From Dama dama (Eukaryota; Chordata; Mammalia; Artiodactyla; Cervidae), in contig NC_083694.1 of the NCBI RefSeq assembly GCF_033118175.1, positions 33,120,108-33,184,107 on the forward strand: a stretch of 64,000 bases of DNA, written 5' to 3'. The translations under genes were made by a program, and so were the position numbers. Positions 37,701-46,433 of the stretch are shown in pieces (positions within the stretch are counted from its first letter, which is position 1; every line of letters begins with the position of its first letter). Under the pieces are notes generated by a model that made no database searches, had not been told where the DNA came from, and worked only from the letters and a program-made list of their open reading frames with translations.

Positions 37701-38147
37701 AGTCAAAGAGAATAGTACTATAAAGGCTTGAAACACAAAGGAGTTTCAAAACCTGTCAGCACATTTTGGTTGACTTGAGAGTAGATACAGGGATGGATGA
37801 GGCAAATCAGAAATGAGACAAGCATCATCTTATAAAGTATTGGCTTTTCCATGCTAAGAATTGTGCTTAAAACATAGTAGATACTCAGCAATCATTTATT
37901 AAGTGAGTAAATAAATGAATCACTTTATCCACTACTAGTATATTAAATCTTTCTGTTTAAACATTTCATATTTAATAATTGACTAGTTTGCACTTGACTC
38001 ATTGAATGAAGACAATGTATTCACACTATTTTCAACCTCATATGTGGCTGATCCTTAGTCTGTTATAATAATTAGAAACATTCCTTCTCTTCTAAGTGCT
38101 GTTAAATGTTCTTGAATTTAACATATATAGATATTCACATATATTTG
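34714..38147. other. RGS7 intron upstream of the exon, mostly unique
   Basis: No coding exon or RNA gene found. Faint old repeats occur near 35190-35500 and 37860-37920 ('cagcaatcatttattaagtg'). A short (GTT)n run lies at 37285-37302 and an A-run then T-run at 36479-36502. Confidence 0.5.
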
Positions 38148-38172
38148 TGTTTTTCTTTTTTTCTTATTCTAG
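38148..38172 (+). promoter_or_regulatory. RGS7: Splice acceptor of the RGS7 exon
   Basis: A T-rich polypyrimidine tract (gtttttctttttttcttatt) leads directly into CTAG, with AG at 38171-38172. This is a strong consensus 3' splice site and fixes the exon start. Confidence 0.85.
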
Positions 38173-38223
38173 GGTCAGATATCGTTCAATGGTTAATAAA
38201 GAACTTAACCATAGAAGATCCAG
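38173..38223 (+). CDS. RGS7: RGS7 internal coding exon (DEP domain segment)
   Basis: This 51-base exon begins with two bases of a glycine codon, carries 16 whole codons reading SDIVQWLIKNLTIEDP, and ends with the first base of the next codon. The peptide is the DEP-domain segment of R7-family RGS proteins. It fits RGS7 better than RGS6, which as I recall it has a methionine and a serine where this exon reads isoleucine and threonine. A pyrimidine-rich tract ending in AG precedes it and CAG|GTAAAT follows. RGS7 is a GTPase-activating protein for Gi/o alpha subunits that works with G-beta-5 in neurons; the DEP domain anchors it to membrane partners such as R7BP. The flanking exons were not found, which fits the very long introns of this gene. 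The family assignment is strong; the paralogue call rests on recalled protein sequence. Confidence 0.88.
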
Positions 38224-38229
38224 GTAAAT
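38224..38229 (+). promoter_or_regulatory. RGS7: Splice donor of the RGS7 exon
   Basis: The exon ends CCAG and is followed by GTAAAT, a near-consensus 5' splice site. The exon ends one base into a codon, as expected before the valine that follows this peptide in RGS7. Confidence 0.85.
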
Positions 38230-38847
38230 AAATCATTTTCCCATAGAATTATTTTCTTTGTGGTTTTAAGAAATATGTTTTCTCAGGGCTAACGTGACAA
38301 ACAAACTTGGCAAGAAAACCTGAAAAATTATAATTATATTTAACTATATTTTTCACATATATACAGATTTTATGGTAATCAATGTATATTTAACTAAAAA
38401 CTATAGTATACTTAACTATATTTAATTCAGTTTACTTAATTTTTTTTCAATATGTAATGTCCTGTTTTATAATATTTAACTCAAGTGATTGGTGACTGTT
38501 AGAATGGATGAGCATTATACATGTCCATAAATAATTATACATATAACTTATAGCAAGGGATTATGAAATAATGAGATTTCTCTTATGCAAACACACAGGA
38601 CCAAATCTTGTTAATTTTCCCTTAACTCTGTTTTTTTGTGTGAGGTTTGAAAACAATTTTATTTGTAATTCTAACTTCTTTTTATCACTCCTACATTTTG
38701 TTTTTAATGGTCTTATTGCAGTCATGGACTCGTTCATTGTGGTAGACATTTTGTGTATTCTGCAACACAAAACCCAACTTGCAGAGTTTGAAAACATTTT
38801 CTACAAGCACACTTTTTCATTGCCTAGAACACATTCCTAATTATGAA

Positions 38848-38864
38848 GGATTTAATGAATTTTA
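38848..38864 (+). repeat. Target-site duplication, left copy (TOX4 retrocopy)
   Basis: The 17 bases ggatttaatgaatttta are identical to those at 41636-41652 and mark the left junction of the TOX4 insertion. Confidence 0.95.
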
Positions 38865-38900
38865 TTTTATTTTTTTTTTACAACTGTGGCTTTGCTAGTT

Positions 38901-38906
38901 TTTATT
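38901..38906 (-). terminator. TOX4: Polyadenylation signal AATAAA of the TOX4 retrocopy
   Basis: AATAAA on the minus strand lies about 20 bases before the start of the A tail near 38880. This is normal spacing and confirms that the copied transcript was polyadenylated here. Confidence 0.85.
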
Positions 38907-39711
38907 CATTTAATTCCAAGAAAAATGAAATAAGTACATCTTACATTAAATAAGTGCCTAGGGTATGCAGAGATTTAGCCTATATAAGTGAAAACACTTC
39001 GGGCCTATTTTAAAAGATAATTTCATCAAACACAAGTGAACACAATTTCTTTAAACTTTGGTGAAACCTCTTATATTAAGGAAGTAGAGTTCTGCCTTTT
39101 ACACTCAAACTGTGATACAATCAGAAAGTTGAGTACAGAAATATAATTGCAGAGAAATAAGAAGCTCCTAGGTGATGTTATTTTCTCTACAGTCCAGTGT
39201 GCTTGCTATTCCTGTGTTGAAAACCTTTGTTCTCAAACTAATAATGTACAGATGTGATAGTAATAGTTCTCTAAGAGGTAACCTATAATGCAACCTTTTA
39301 GCCCCTTTAGAAGGGATGCACATAGTGATGTTTTTTCCCTAGGCTCAAAGCTGAGTACTCTATCATTTTAATAAGCTTTTAGGTAAATCCTATGACAATT
39401 ATACCAAATTTCCTCAAACAGTCCCCCACCCAGCCATCACCCCTATGTTCTACTTGTTTATATTCCCTTCACCCTTTCCTCTGTTACTATCACTGATATC
39501 TCTGCTTTTACTTGAAAGCAAAATGCAAACTCAGTGGCCCTGTTCCATAGCCCCTGTAGAAGAGCGACAGAAGGGGAGAAACGTGAAAGACATAAAGGAT
39601 CATCATGGGTTGAGATCAGGCACTACCAGAAGCCTCGCTTGTCTTTTTAAAATAGGCTCGGTGGACATGTTCCCAGCAGTAAGTCTTCACTGGCTTGGAG
39701 GACAGGAAGTA

Positions 39712-41571
39712 CTATTTCACAAACACCACTGTGTTTGAGTTTCTAGAGGCTACCCAGGCCAAGAAGACATCCCTGCAGTGCTTCACCACGCACTCGTTGC
39801 TGCAGTACTCATTGTCCCAGTCCTTACTCACAACGGGAGGGTTTTCACAGCCGGACCTCACACATTGAGGCTGGGGTGAAAGTGTCATGGGAGACCCACT
39901 CACCAATTCAACATCCATTTGAGAAGGAGACTCAACCTCAGGGACTACATCTGTGATCATCTCACAGATTGTCTCAGGAGTGGTTTCCTCCACTGTATGG
40001 GTCTCAGGGCTGTTGTTCACAGGCTGCTCTGGACTACTTTCTACAGGTGGTGGAACTAAGGTAGTCTGCATTTTCAGAGTGGGTGGAGGCACAATCTTGA
40101 CCTGCAGTGGAGGTGGCTGTTGCTGTAGGTTGATTCGAAATTTCTGAGGTGGAGGCTGTTGCATGGCCTGGAGTGGGGGAGGCTGTTGGAGAATGGTTAC
40201 TTGCTGCTGAGTGGGGGGTTGAGGCATCTGCTGTAGTGGAGGGGGCTGTAGTCGGGGTGGAGGTAGTTGCATAGAAGCTGCTGCTGCTGCTGCTGCCTGC
40301 AACACCGATCGAGTGACAATCTGGGCTTGTTGACTGGGCTGGATAGTAGCTGTACTGGTTTGGCCAAGTTGGAGACCCCGAGAGGTCACCACTGTGGCTG
40401 GGATAACAGTAACCATCCCGCCTTGAGACATAGTAATAGAAGAGGGCAACATCTGTTTGGTAATAATCAACTTGGTAATATTGGGCTGACCCCCAGCCCC
40501 AGAAGATGCCTGGTTTGCCACATAGGATGAAAGAGTTGAATTGACAACAATGGAAGGAGACAGGGCAGGGGGCTCTGTTGAGGCTGGTGCTGGGGACGCT
40601 GGGTCAGCAGCAGCCACAGGAGGTGGAGAAGGAGTCTGTGATGGTGGCGCTGGGTCCATGTCAACAGTTTCCACAGTGGCCTGACACTCTTGATTGTCTT
40701 TATAAGCAGCCAGAGCCTTCAGATACTCTTTCTTGGCAGCTTCAGTTTTCCTCTTATATACCTGTTTTTGCTCTTCTCCAAGACTGTCCCACATAGAAGC
40801 CACAATTTTTGAAACCTCCCCAAAAGTGGCATTGGGATTCTGTCCCTTGATGGCAGCCTGTGTGTCACGAAAGAATAAAGCATATACTGAAACTGGTTTT
40901 TGAGGTTCATTAGGATCTTTCTTTTTTCTCTTCTTTGGAGCCTTCTGCTTTTTCCCTGCTTCCACCACAACTGTCTTCTGGCTGGGAGGTTGCCTCCGGA
41001 ATTCCTCAACACCATCCTCATGAAGTGAACTTGTAGGTGAAGGGGTGTTTGAAAGACGATCCTCAGGTGACTGGGCAGGTGGCAGGATGGTGCCACCCCC
41101 TAAGCTCAGACCAAGTTGAGAACTCAGTTCTGACTGATCAATGGTGGTCAACTGGCTATGCCCCATCAAGCCAGATGTCATGTCTGTCATTGGTACATCA
41201 ATTGTAACAGGTGGGTTGGCGCTATACTGAGTTCCTATAGAATGATCCAAGTCCATGGTCAAGCCCCCACTCAGGAGCCCCCCGCCCTGCTCCATCAAGC
41301 CATGGGTCATGCCCACAGGCATGTCCAACGTCTGGACCCCATACTGGGCTGAAAAGCTGCCATCCTGAGAGGAGGAAGGGTCTGCCAGGTCATCAAAGTG
41401 GCCAACAACATCTGAGACAGCCAATGAGGGATCAGAATCCAAGGAGATAGGTGGGATTTCAAATTCCTCATCACCCAGGCTTGGTGTGTGGAACGTCTCG
41501 GCCCCGGACAGGAAGGGGTGCGAGGGCCCTGTGATCGTCAGGTAATTGTCATTTCCTCCGGGAAACTCCAT
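39712..41571 (-). CDS. TOX4: Intact TOX4-like open reading frame of a retrocopy (619 aa)
   Basis: An intronless frame of 619 codons plus TAG matches TOX4 (TOX high mobility group box family member 4) along its whole length. It opens MEFPGGNDNY with ATG at 41569-41571; two upstream codons, GTG AAG, are also open but belong to the 5' UTR. Residues 207-218 are a basic nuclear localisation stretch. Residues about 223-291 are the HMG box. A proline/glutamine-rich region with a seven-alanine run follows, and the frame ends in the conserved cysteine-containing tail ending NTVVFVK. The family length is about 620, so nothing is missing. TOX4 is a nuclear DNA-binding protein known from the PNUTS-PP1 complex. 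One HMG-box change is visible: valine at residue 229, where I recall alanine in human TOX4. No stop or frameshift is present. Whether it is expressed cannot be told from sequence; the parent gene with introns lies elsewhere. Confidence 0.9.
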   Translation of the reverse strand: MEFPGGNDNYLTITGPSHPFLSGAETFHTPSLGDEEFEIPPISLDSDPSLAVSDVVGHFDDLADPSSSQDGSFSAQYGVQTLDMPVGMTHGLMEQGGGLLSGGLTMDLDHSIGTQYSANPPVTIDVPMTDMTSGLMGHSQLTTIDQSELSSQLGLSLGGGTILPPAQSPEDRLSNTPSPTSSLHEDGVEEFRRQPPSQKTVVVEAGKKQKAPKKRKKKDPNEPQKPVSVYALFFRDTQAAIKGQNPNATFGEVSKIVASMWDSLGEEQKQVYKRKTEAAKKEYLKALAAYKDNQECQATVETVDMDPAPPSQTPSPPPVAAADPASPAPASTEPPALSPSIVVNSTLSSYVANQASSGAGGQPNITKLIITKQMLPSSITMSQGGMVTVIPATVVTSRGLQLGQTSTATIQPSQQAQIVTRSVLQAAAAAAASMQLPPPRLQPPPLQQMPQPPTQQQVTILQQPPPLQAMQQPPPQKFRINLQQQPPPLQVKIVPPPTLKMQTTLVPPPVESSPEQPVNNSPETHTVEETTPETICEMITDVVPEVESPSQMDVELVSGSPMTLSPQPQCVRSGCENPPVVSKDWDNEYCSNECVVKHCRDVFLAWVASRNSNTVVFVK

Positions 41572-41635
41572 CTTCACACAACGGCTATCAGGGTCTCAGT
41601 GAACTCATCACTCCCACCGCCCCTCACACAGGACC

Positions 41636-41652
41636 GGATTTAATGAATTTTA
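41636..41652 (+). repeat. Target-site duplication, right copy (TOX4 retrocopy)
   Basis: Identical 17-base partner of 38848-38864. It directly abuts the 5' end of the copied mRNA, so the retrocopy is not 5'-truncated beyond this point. Confidence 0.95.
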
Positions 41653-42014
41653 AAAAGTGTCACATAAGAAGAGCCTTCATGTGTTGCAAATTTTTCACAT
41701 CCCTGAAATTAAAATGAGATGTGTTTTGTTTAGAGAAGATGCACTGAACTTCCTAAGGCCCCATGGTGTTTTTCTGTTTTACTGCCGGTTGTATGAGAAT
41801 AATTCTGCTGTTCTCCTACCATTCTGAAGTACAGTATTCTTTGAGTTCTCCAAGGTCCTTTCTGCATGGGCACACCATTTATTTTTTACAGTATAAGCCT
41901 TCTAGTTTTTCAGGTCTCAATTGGGAAACAAGAAACAGGTGGTCTGTGCTCTTAGATAAAGGTAGTAACCTTTTGTTTGTTTTTGCCCCCCATTGTTTGA
42001 AATAGTATTCTATC
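41653..42014. other. Sequence upstream of the TOX4 retrocopy
   Basis: This is what would have to supply a promoter for the minus-strand retrocopy. No CpG-rich stretch or clear TATA arrangement stands out. Confidence 0.45.
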
Positions 42015-42455
42015 ATATTGATTACCCTTTGCTGTGTAACAAACTACCCTGAAACTTAGTGACTTAGAATAAACAGCTATTTTATTTAGTTCATGATTCT
42101 GTAGATTGGGTGGTCACGTCTCCTGGCCAGAGTTTCCTTGGTTGGTTCCTGCTGGACTTTCTGATGGACTGTAGCCAGCTGGTGGGTGGATGATCTAGGA
42201 TTTCTGACATATTTGGTGCTCGGTAGGCTGTCAGCCAGGTGCGTCTCATTCTCTCATCCTTCAGCCTGCTAGCACTGGCTTTTTACCAGGCTGTTTTCAG
42301 GGTTCCAAGCGCAACACAGGCTTCTGCTTGTGTCACATTTTCTCTTTGTTTCATCTGCCAAGGCAAGCACCATGGCCAGGAACAGAACCAGTGCAGGAAG
42401 GTACTATCCAAAAACATGGATGCAGAAGGGTGCAAGCAAATTGGGACAATTCCTA
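42015..42455 (-). mobile_element. Older MLT1-class LTR remnant (antisense)
   Basis: 'tgctgtgtaacaaactaccc', 'gaaacttagtgacttagaat', 'catgattctgtagattgggt' and 'cagggttccaagcgcaacac' follow the reverse of old MaLR LTRs. Subfamily not resolved. Confidence 0.6.
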
Positions 42456-42974
42456 AAAAATCTTCCACATCTGTATTTCTTCTGCCTTTCAGATCTGCCC
42501 TCCTATGATATGTCCTACTAGCTTTTAGTTTGGAGTTGCAAAATCCACCCTCCAGCACCTGTTCATCTTTTCTTAGTAAATATGCTTTGTGTCCAATATC
42601 ATATCATACTAATTGTAGATGTGATTTTGAATGAATTTATCAAAAGATAAAGCTTCAGTGAATTTTCCATCCTTCACGAAATAGTTGACAAACCATCGAT
42701 AACTCCTTGATATCACCCTGCTCATCTGTGATCCTTGCTGCCTCTCACTGGAAGAAGGGTCACTCTTACCAAACTCTTGAGATGATACTGATCAAGATGA
42801 GTAATACCTCAGACTAATGAGTAGTGAAGATTTGACATGAGTCTCGCTATGACCTCTGGAAGTCAAAGAGCATTAAATATGTATATGTTCCCTAAGTGGC
42901 ACCCTAATCACTCTACTTTTCTCTATCAGCCCATGCTTCTTGAGATCCCAGTATTCCTTGAGAGGCATCCTGAA

Positions 42975-43165
42975 ATTGAAGATGGCTCATGGGCTTTGCT
43001 GACATACTTGAGCTTGAATCTCTATATATACTTACTATCTATGGGGCATTGGGCAAGTGACTTAATTTCTCTGTTTTTACTTTTTTTCTTCTTTTCAGTA
43101 AGATGATTTTAGTACAGTGTTTTGTGAAGCTCAAATGAGTCAACATGCAAGTGTGCCAAAATCCT
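42975..43165 (+). repeat. MIR SINE remnant
   Basis: 'gagcttgaatctc', 'attgggcaagtgacttaatt' and 'cagtaagatgattttagtac' follow the MIR order. Confidence 0.65.
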
Positions 43166-43527
43166 GATTTTATTTTAAAATAGGCCAGATTCTTTTAAAA
43201 CCCTGAACATTTGCAGGGACATTTAACTAAATTGAATTCTCTAAAATTGTATGCAATTTTTATATTAGCCTTCAAAAACACAACCTGTTCCATGAAACCT
43301 TTTATTTATCATTCATTTCCCATTGGCTTTCCTTTACCATGAATATTTTCCAAGCATATTTACAGTTGTTAGCTTAGTTTTATTATCTTTTATATTTTAT
43401 TTTACATGTTGGTCTTATTGCTTCAGTCAAATCTCAATAACATAATGGCAGAGAACATATATCCTGTCCAGTCACTGACTGAAGTTCCAGGATCAATCAG
43501 TTCTCAATTATCACTTGACTTTTTTTT

Positions 43528-43612
43528 TTTCATTTATTTTTATTAGTTGGAGGCTAGTTACTTTACAATATTGTAGTGGGTTTTGTCATACATTGACATG
43601 AATCAGCCATGT
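43528..43612 (-). mobile_element. Short bovine L1 3' end, antisense
   Basis: T-run, 'catttatttttattagttgg', 'aatattgtagtgggttttgt' and 'atgaatcagccatg'. About 85 bases, severely 5'-truncated. Confidence 0.88.
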
Positions 43613-45092
43613 TTTTTTTTTTAAACTAATGGGAATCCACAGAAGTGATATCAAATTTTTGATAACTAGTGATTTAGTTTGTGATCTCCTAAATGGATGA
43701 GAAGTGAAGAGGAAGAAATTTCAAATACACTTTTCTTCATCTAAACCAAACCCAATGTAAAAGAAATGGTTTAAAATGCACACAGAAGAATAAGATTAAG
43801 AATAAATGTAGATTTATCCAGGATAAAAATTTAATTTTGAACAGTTGCAATTTTTTTCTTTAGAAGTATCATATATTGTAAAAAAAAAAAAAACACTGTG
43901 AAAATTGAGATGTGTACAAAATTGAGATTCACCTGGATGTTTTATCAAACTGAATTGACTATCTTATCTGAATTAACTGAATCAATCTATTGTGTTCACC
44001 ATTACAGAGTCTGTCATCTGCCCCTAAGTCTTGCCACAAGTCCTCTAGAGAAGTGATCTAAATTCTATTAAATATAATAAAATTCTGTTACATGTGGCCT
44101 TTGTATTCCATGGATTTGGTTAGCTTGGCCAGTGAGATCAGTATGTTTTAGATTTGAGAAAGTATAGAATATCTCTGTTTTTAGGTTTTAAAACAATTTA
44201 AAGACATAGTTTTTAAATAGATCATTTCATCTGAATACCACAAAAATACCATGAAGTAGCCATACAGACATAGTTATTTCCCAATTGGAGAATCAACTGA
44301 GAGGAAAGAAACTATGAATGCCCCAAATCTGACAAAAGCCCATTTAAATGCGTAGAAACTTTCCCCCAATCTCTACCCTGTGTGTATGCTCCTTTTTGCA
44401 CAGTTATTTCAGAACTAGATCCTGCTTTTCCTTAAATGATTGGCAGCCATGGTAGGTGCATAGGTCTACCTGATAAGATGTTTCAGTATCTTTTGGAATA
44501 AAGTACTTGATTTTTTGGGATTTGTTGTTATATTTACCTATTACATCCTGGGTATACCTTTTGTCAGAGCTATTTCCTATATATATCTCAATTCATATGA
44601 AATATAGGCAAAATAGAAGGAGATCTTTTCTGTATACTCTTGTTTCAAACTATAGTCTTACTTGGATAGTGGAAAGTAGAAGCATTTAAAACACTGTGAA
44701 TCTATAAAAATACATATTTTATTGTCCAGTTGACAAGTTATCATGTCAATGTGAAATAAATTAAAGTGACCCCTTAATTATTAATTATTATTTCTGTGCT
44801 AAAGAACCATTATAAGAAAATATTCTGTGTTTCTAAGGCGTAATTTTAAATTCTGCTGATAATATTCAAGAAATCATAGACTGGAGCCGTCACATACACA
44901 CCTATAACAAGACTGATTAGTTTAACATTGTTCAGAGTGATAGATATTACCCAAGCATGCATCTTGCAAATTTGCATTTTCTGTTACAAGTAATGCTTAA
45001 AGAAAATACTAATAAATTCCTCATATTCTTTGATTACTTTGCTCCCAACCCATGTCCCTTCTCCTGCAGCCAGAGCTTCATAATTATGTACA
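43613..45092. other. Intronic sequence, no gene recognised
   Basis: AT-rich; no exon, RNA gene or named repeat identified. Confidence 0.5.
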
Positions 45093-45250
45093 TTGTAGCC
45101 CACGAGGCTCCTCTGTCCATGGAATTATCCAGGCAAGAATACTGGTGTGGGTAGCCATTCCCGTCTCCAGGGGATCTTCCTGACCCAGGAATCAAACCCA
45201 GGTCTCCGGCAGGCAGATTCTTTACCATCTGAGCCACCAGGGAAGCCCAG
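45093..45250 (-). mobile_element. Bov-tA SINE, 3'-truncated
   Basis: Flanked by ttatgtaca at 45084-45092 and 45251-45259. The body begins at 'ttgtagcccacgaggctcct' and so lacks the usual 3' end. Confidence 0.92.
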
Positions 45251-45759
45251 TTATGTACACAGGGAATGCTATACGTTCTAATTATTTTCATGTGAAATGA
45301 GCAAGAACCATAGTTTCCATTATGCATTCATTTTAGTGTCTTATCAGCTTTTCTTTTTTTTCATGTACTCCATTAGAACCCCAGGTTTAAAAATACTTAA
45401 ATATTTAAAATACAAATATGGTATTAATATCTTTATATTGAATATAATCAGGAACCTCTCTTTTAGTGGGCTTTGTCCCCTTGGGAATGCTTTAGCATGG
45501 CAGAAAGTAAGAAGTCTGCAAATGTTTACTCTATGGTATCTTCCAGTTAAAATAATCAAAACCAGCAAGTAAATTTCAGTCATATCTAGGCTACTGGCCT
45601 CAACTCTTTCATTTAACTTATATCCTAGCTACACGTTGTTCTCTTCCTCTCCCCCGTTTATCTGTATTTTGCATTTGCGTTTAAATACCATATTTCATAA
45701 TGAAACAAGTAAGTGCTAGTGTCATTTTATTAGTATAATCATGCAGTTACTCTACATAA

Positions 45760-45861
45760 TTAAAACTCAAAGCCCAGAATGTACTGAAAAATCTTCAGAA
45801 GTCCATAAATCAAAGTTATGATTGTCAGAATACAGGCTGTAACTGCCAGCATGTCTGCCAT
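45760..45861 (-). CDS. Candidate 33-codon small ORF with one hydrophobic segment (unrecognised)
   Basis: On the minus strand an ATG at 45859-45861 opens a 33-residue frame starting MADMLAVTACILTIITLIYG and ending at TAA. It is almost entirely one hydrophobic, transmembrane-like stretch. The same frame is open upstream to about 45930, including KTRKLLYQQERWPAHGYT, a basic juxtamembrane-like stretch. An AATAAA lies about 30 bases after the stop. I do not recognise the protein. It could be the last exon of a small membrane-protein gene, an old retrocopy fragment, or chance. No poly(A) tail or duplication was seen. Confidence 0.25.
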   Translation of the reverse strand: MADMLAVTACILTIITLIYGLLKIFQYILGFEF

Positions 45862-46128
45862 GGTGTACCCATGAGCAGGCCACCTTTCCTGCTGATAGAG
45901 GAGTTTTCTGGTTTTGGCTTCTGGCTGTCTTCATCTCCCACCTCGATTACTATATTGCAATAACAGAAAATAATTATAATACATTAGCATTAATTAATCA
46001 GGTGCCGCCAGGTACCATGCTGTATGTTTTCTTCCTATTTAAATCATATGAATAGGAAGGAGACAAAAAAATTCACATGTACTGAATATCAACTATGCGC
46101 CAAGTACTGTTGAACTGTACTTGGTGTA

Positions 46129-46343
46129 CAGTTGACCCTTAAACAACACAGCTTTGAACTACATAGGTCCACTAATTTGTAGATTTTTTCAATAGCAAAT
46201 ACTGCAGTACTGTAAAATCTGAAGTTTTGAATCTGAGAATGTGGAACCCTGGATATGGAGGATTGACTGTAAAATTATACTTATATTTTCAATTGTGTGG
46301 TGGGTCAGTGCCCGAAAGCTCCACATTGTTCAAGTGTCAACAG
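46129..46343 (+). mobile_element. Complete MER2/Tigger-type DNA transposon
   Basis: Starts CAGTTGACCCTTAAACAAC and ends with the inverted counterpart 'ttgttcaagtgtcaacag'. It is flanked by the TA dinucleotide on both sides (46127-46128 and 46344-46345), as expected for Tc1/mariner-Tigger insertion. Internal 'aggtccac', 'ttttttcaat' and 'ggatatggagg' blocks agree. Non-autonomous, 215 bases. Confidence 0.88.
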
Positions 46344-46433
46344 TATGTTATTCAATTTCAAAGGAAAAAAAGAGAGAAACTCCTTACAGTAGGTGGTAGA
46401 CCAGAAAACTAGGTCTCAGATCATGGAACTACT

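Larger units (their letters stand above)
38865..41635 (-). pseudogene. TOX4: Full-length TOX4 retrocopy (processed copy, possibly a retrogene)
   Basis: The insert contains about 64 bases of 5' UTR (41572-41635), the full coding frame, about 830 bases of 3' UTR and an A-rich tail at 38865-38880 on the minus strand, and it has no introns. An identical 17-base direct repeat flanks it on both sides. These are the marks of LINE-mediated retroposition of a spliced, polyadenylated mRNA. It sits in the RGS7 intron in antisense orientation, downstream of the exon at 38173-38223. Because the frame is undamaged it is either young or constrained. It would be annotated as a processed pseudogene unless transcription and translation are shown. 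Confidence 0.93.

Noticed and set aside
39445..40796. Plus-strand frames opposite the TOX4 copy
   Set aside because: They are antisense shadows of the TOX4 reading frame and its 3' UTR; no independent evidence.
41572..41577. Start of the TOX4 frame two codons upstream (MKMEF)
   Set aside because: The upstream codon is GTG, not ATG. The ATG at 41569-41571 gives the TOX4 N-terminus MEFPGG and is the sensible start.
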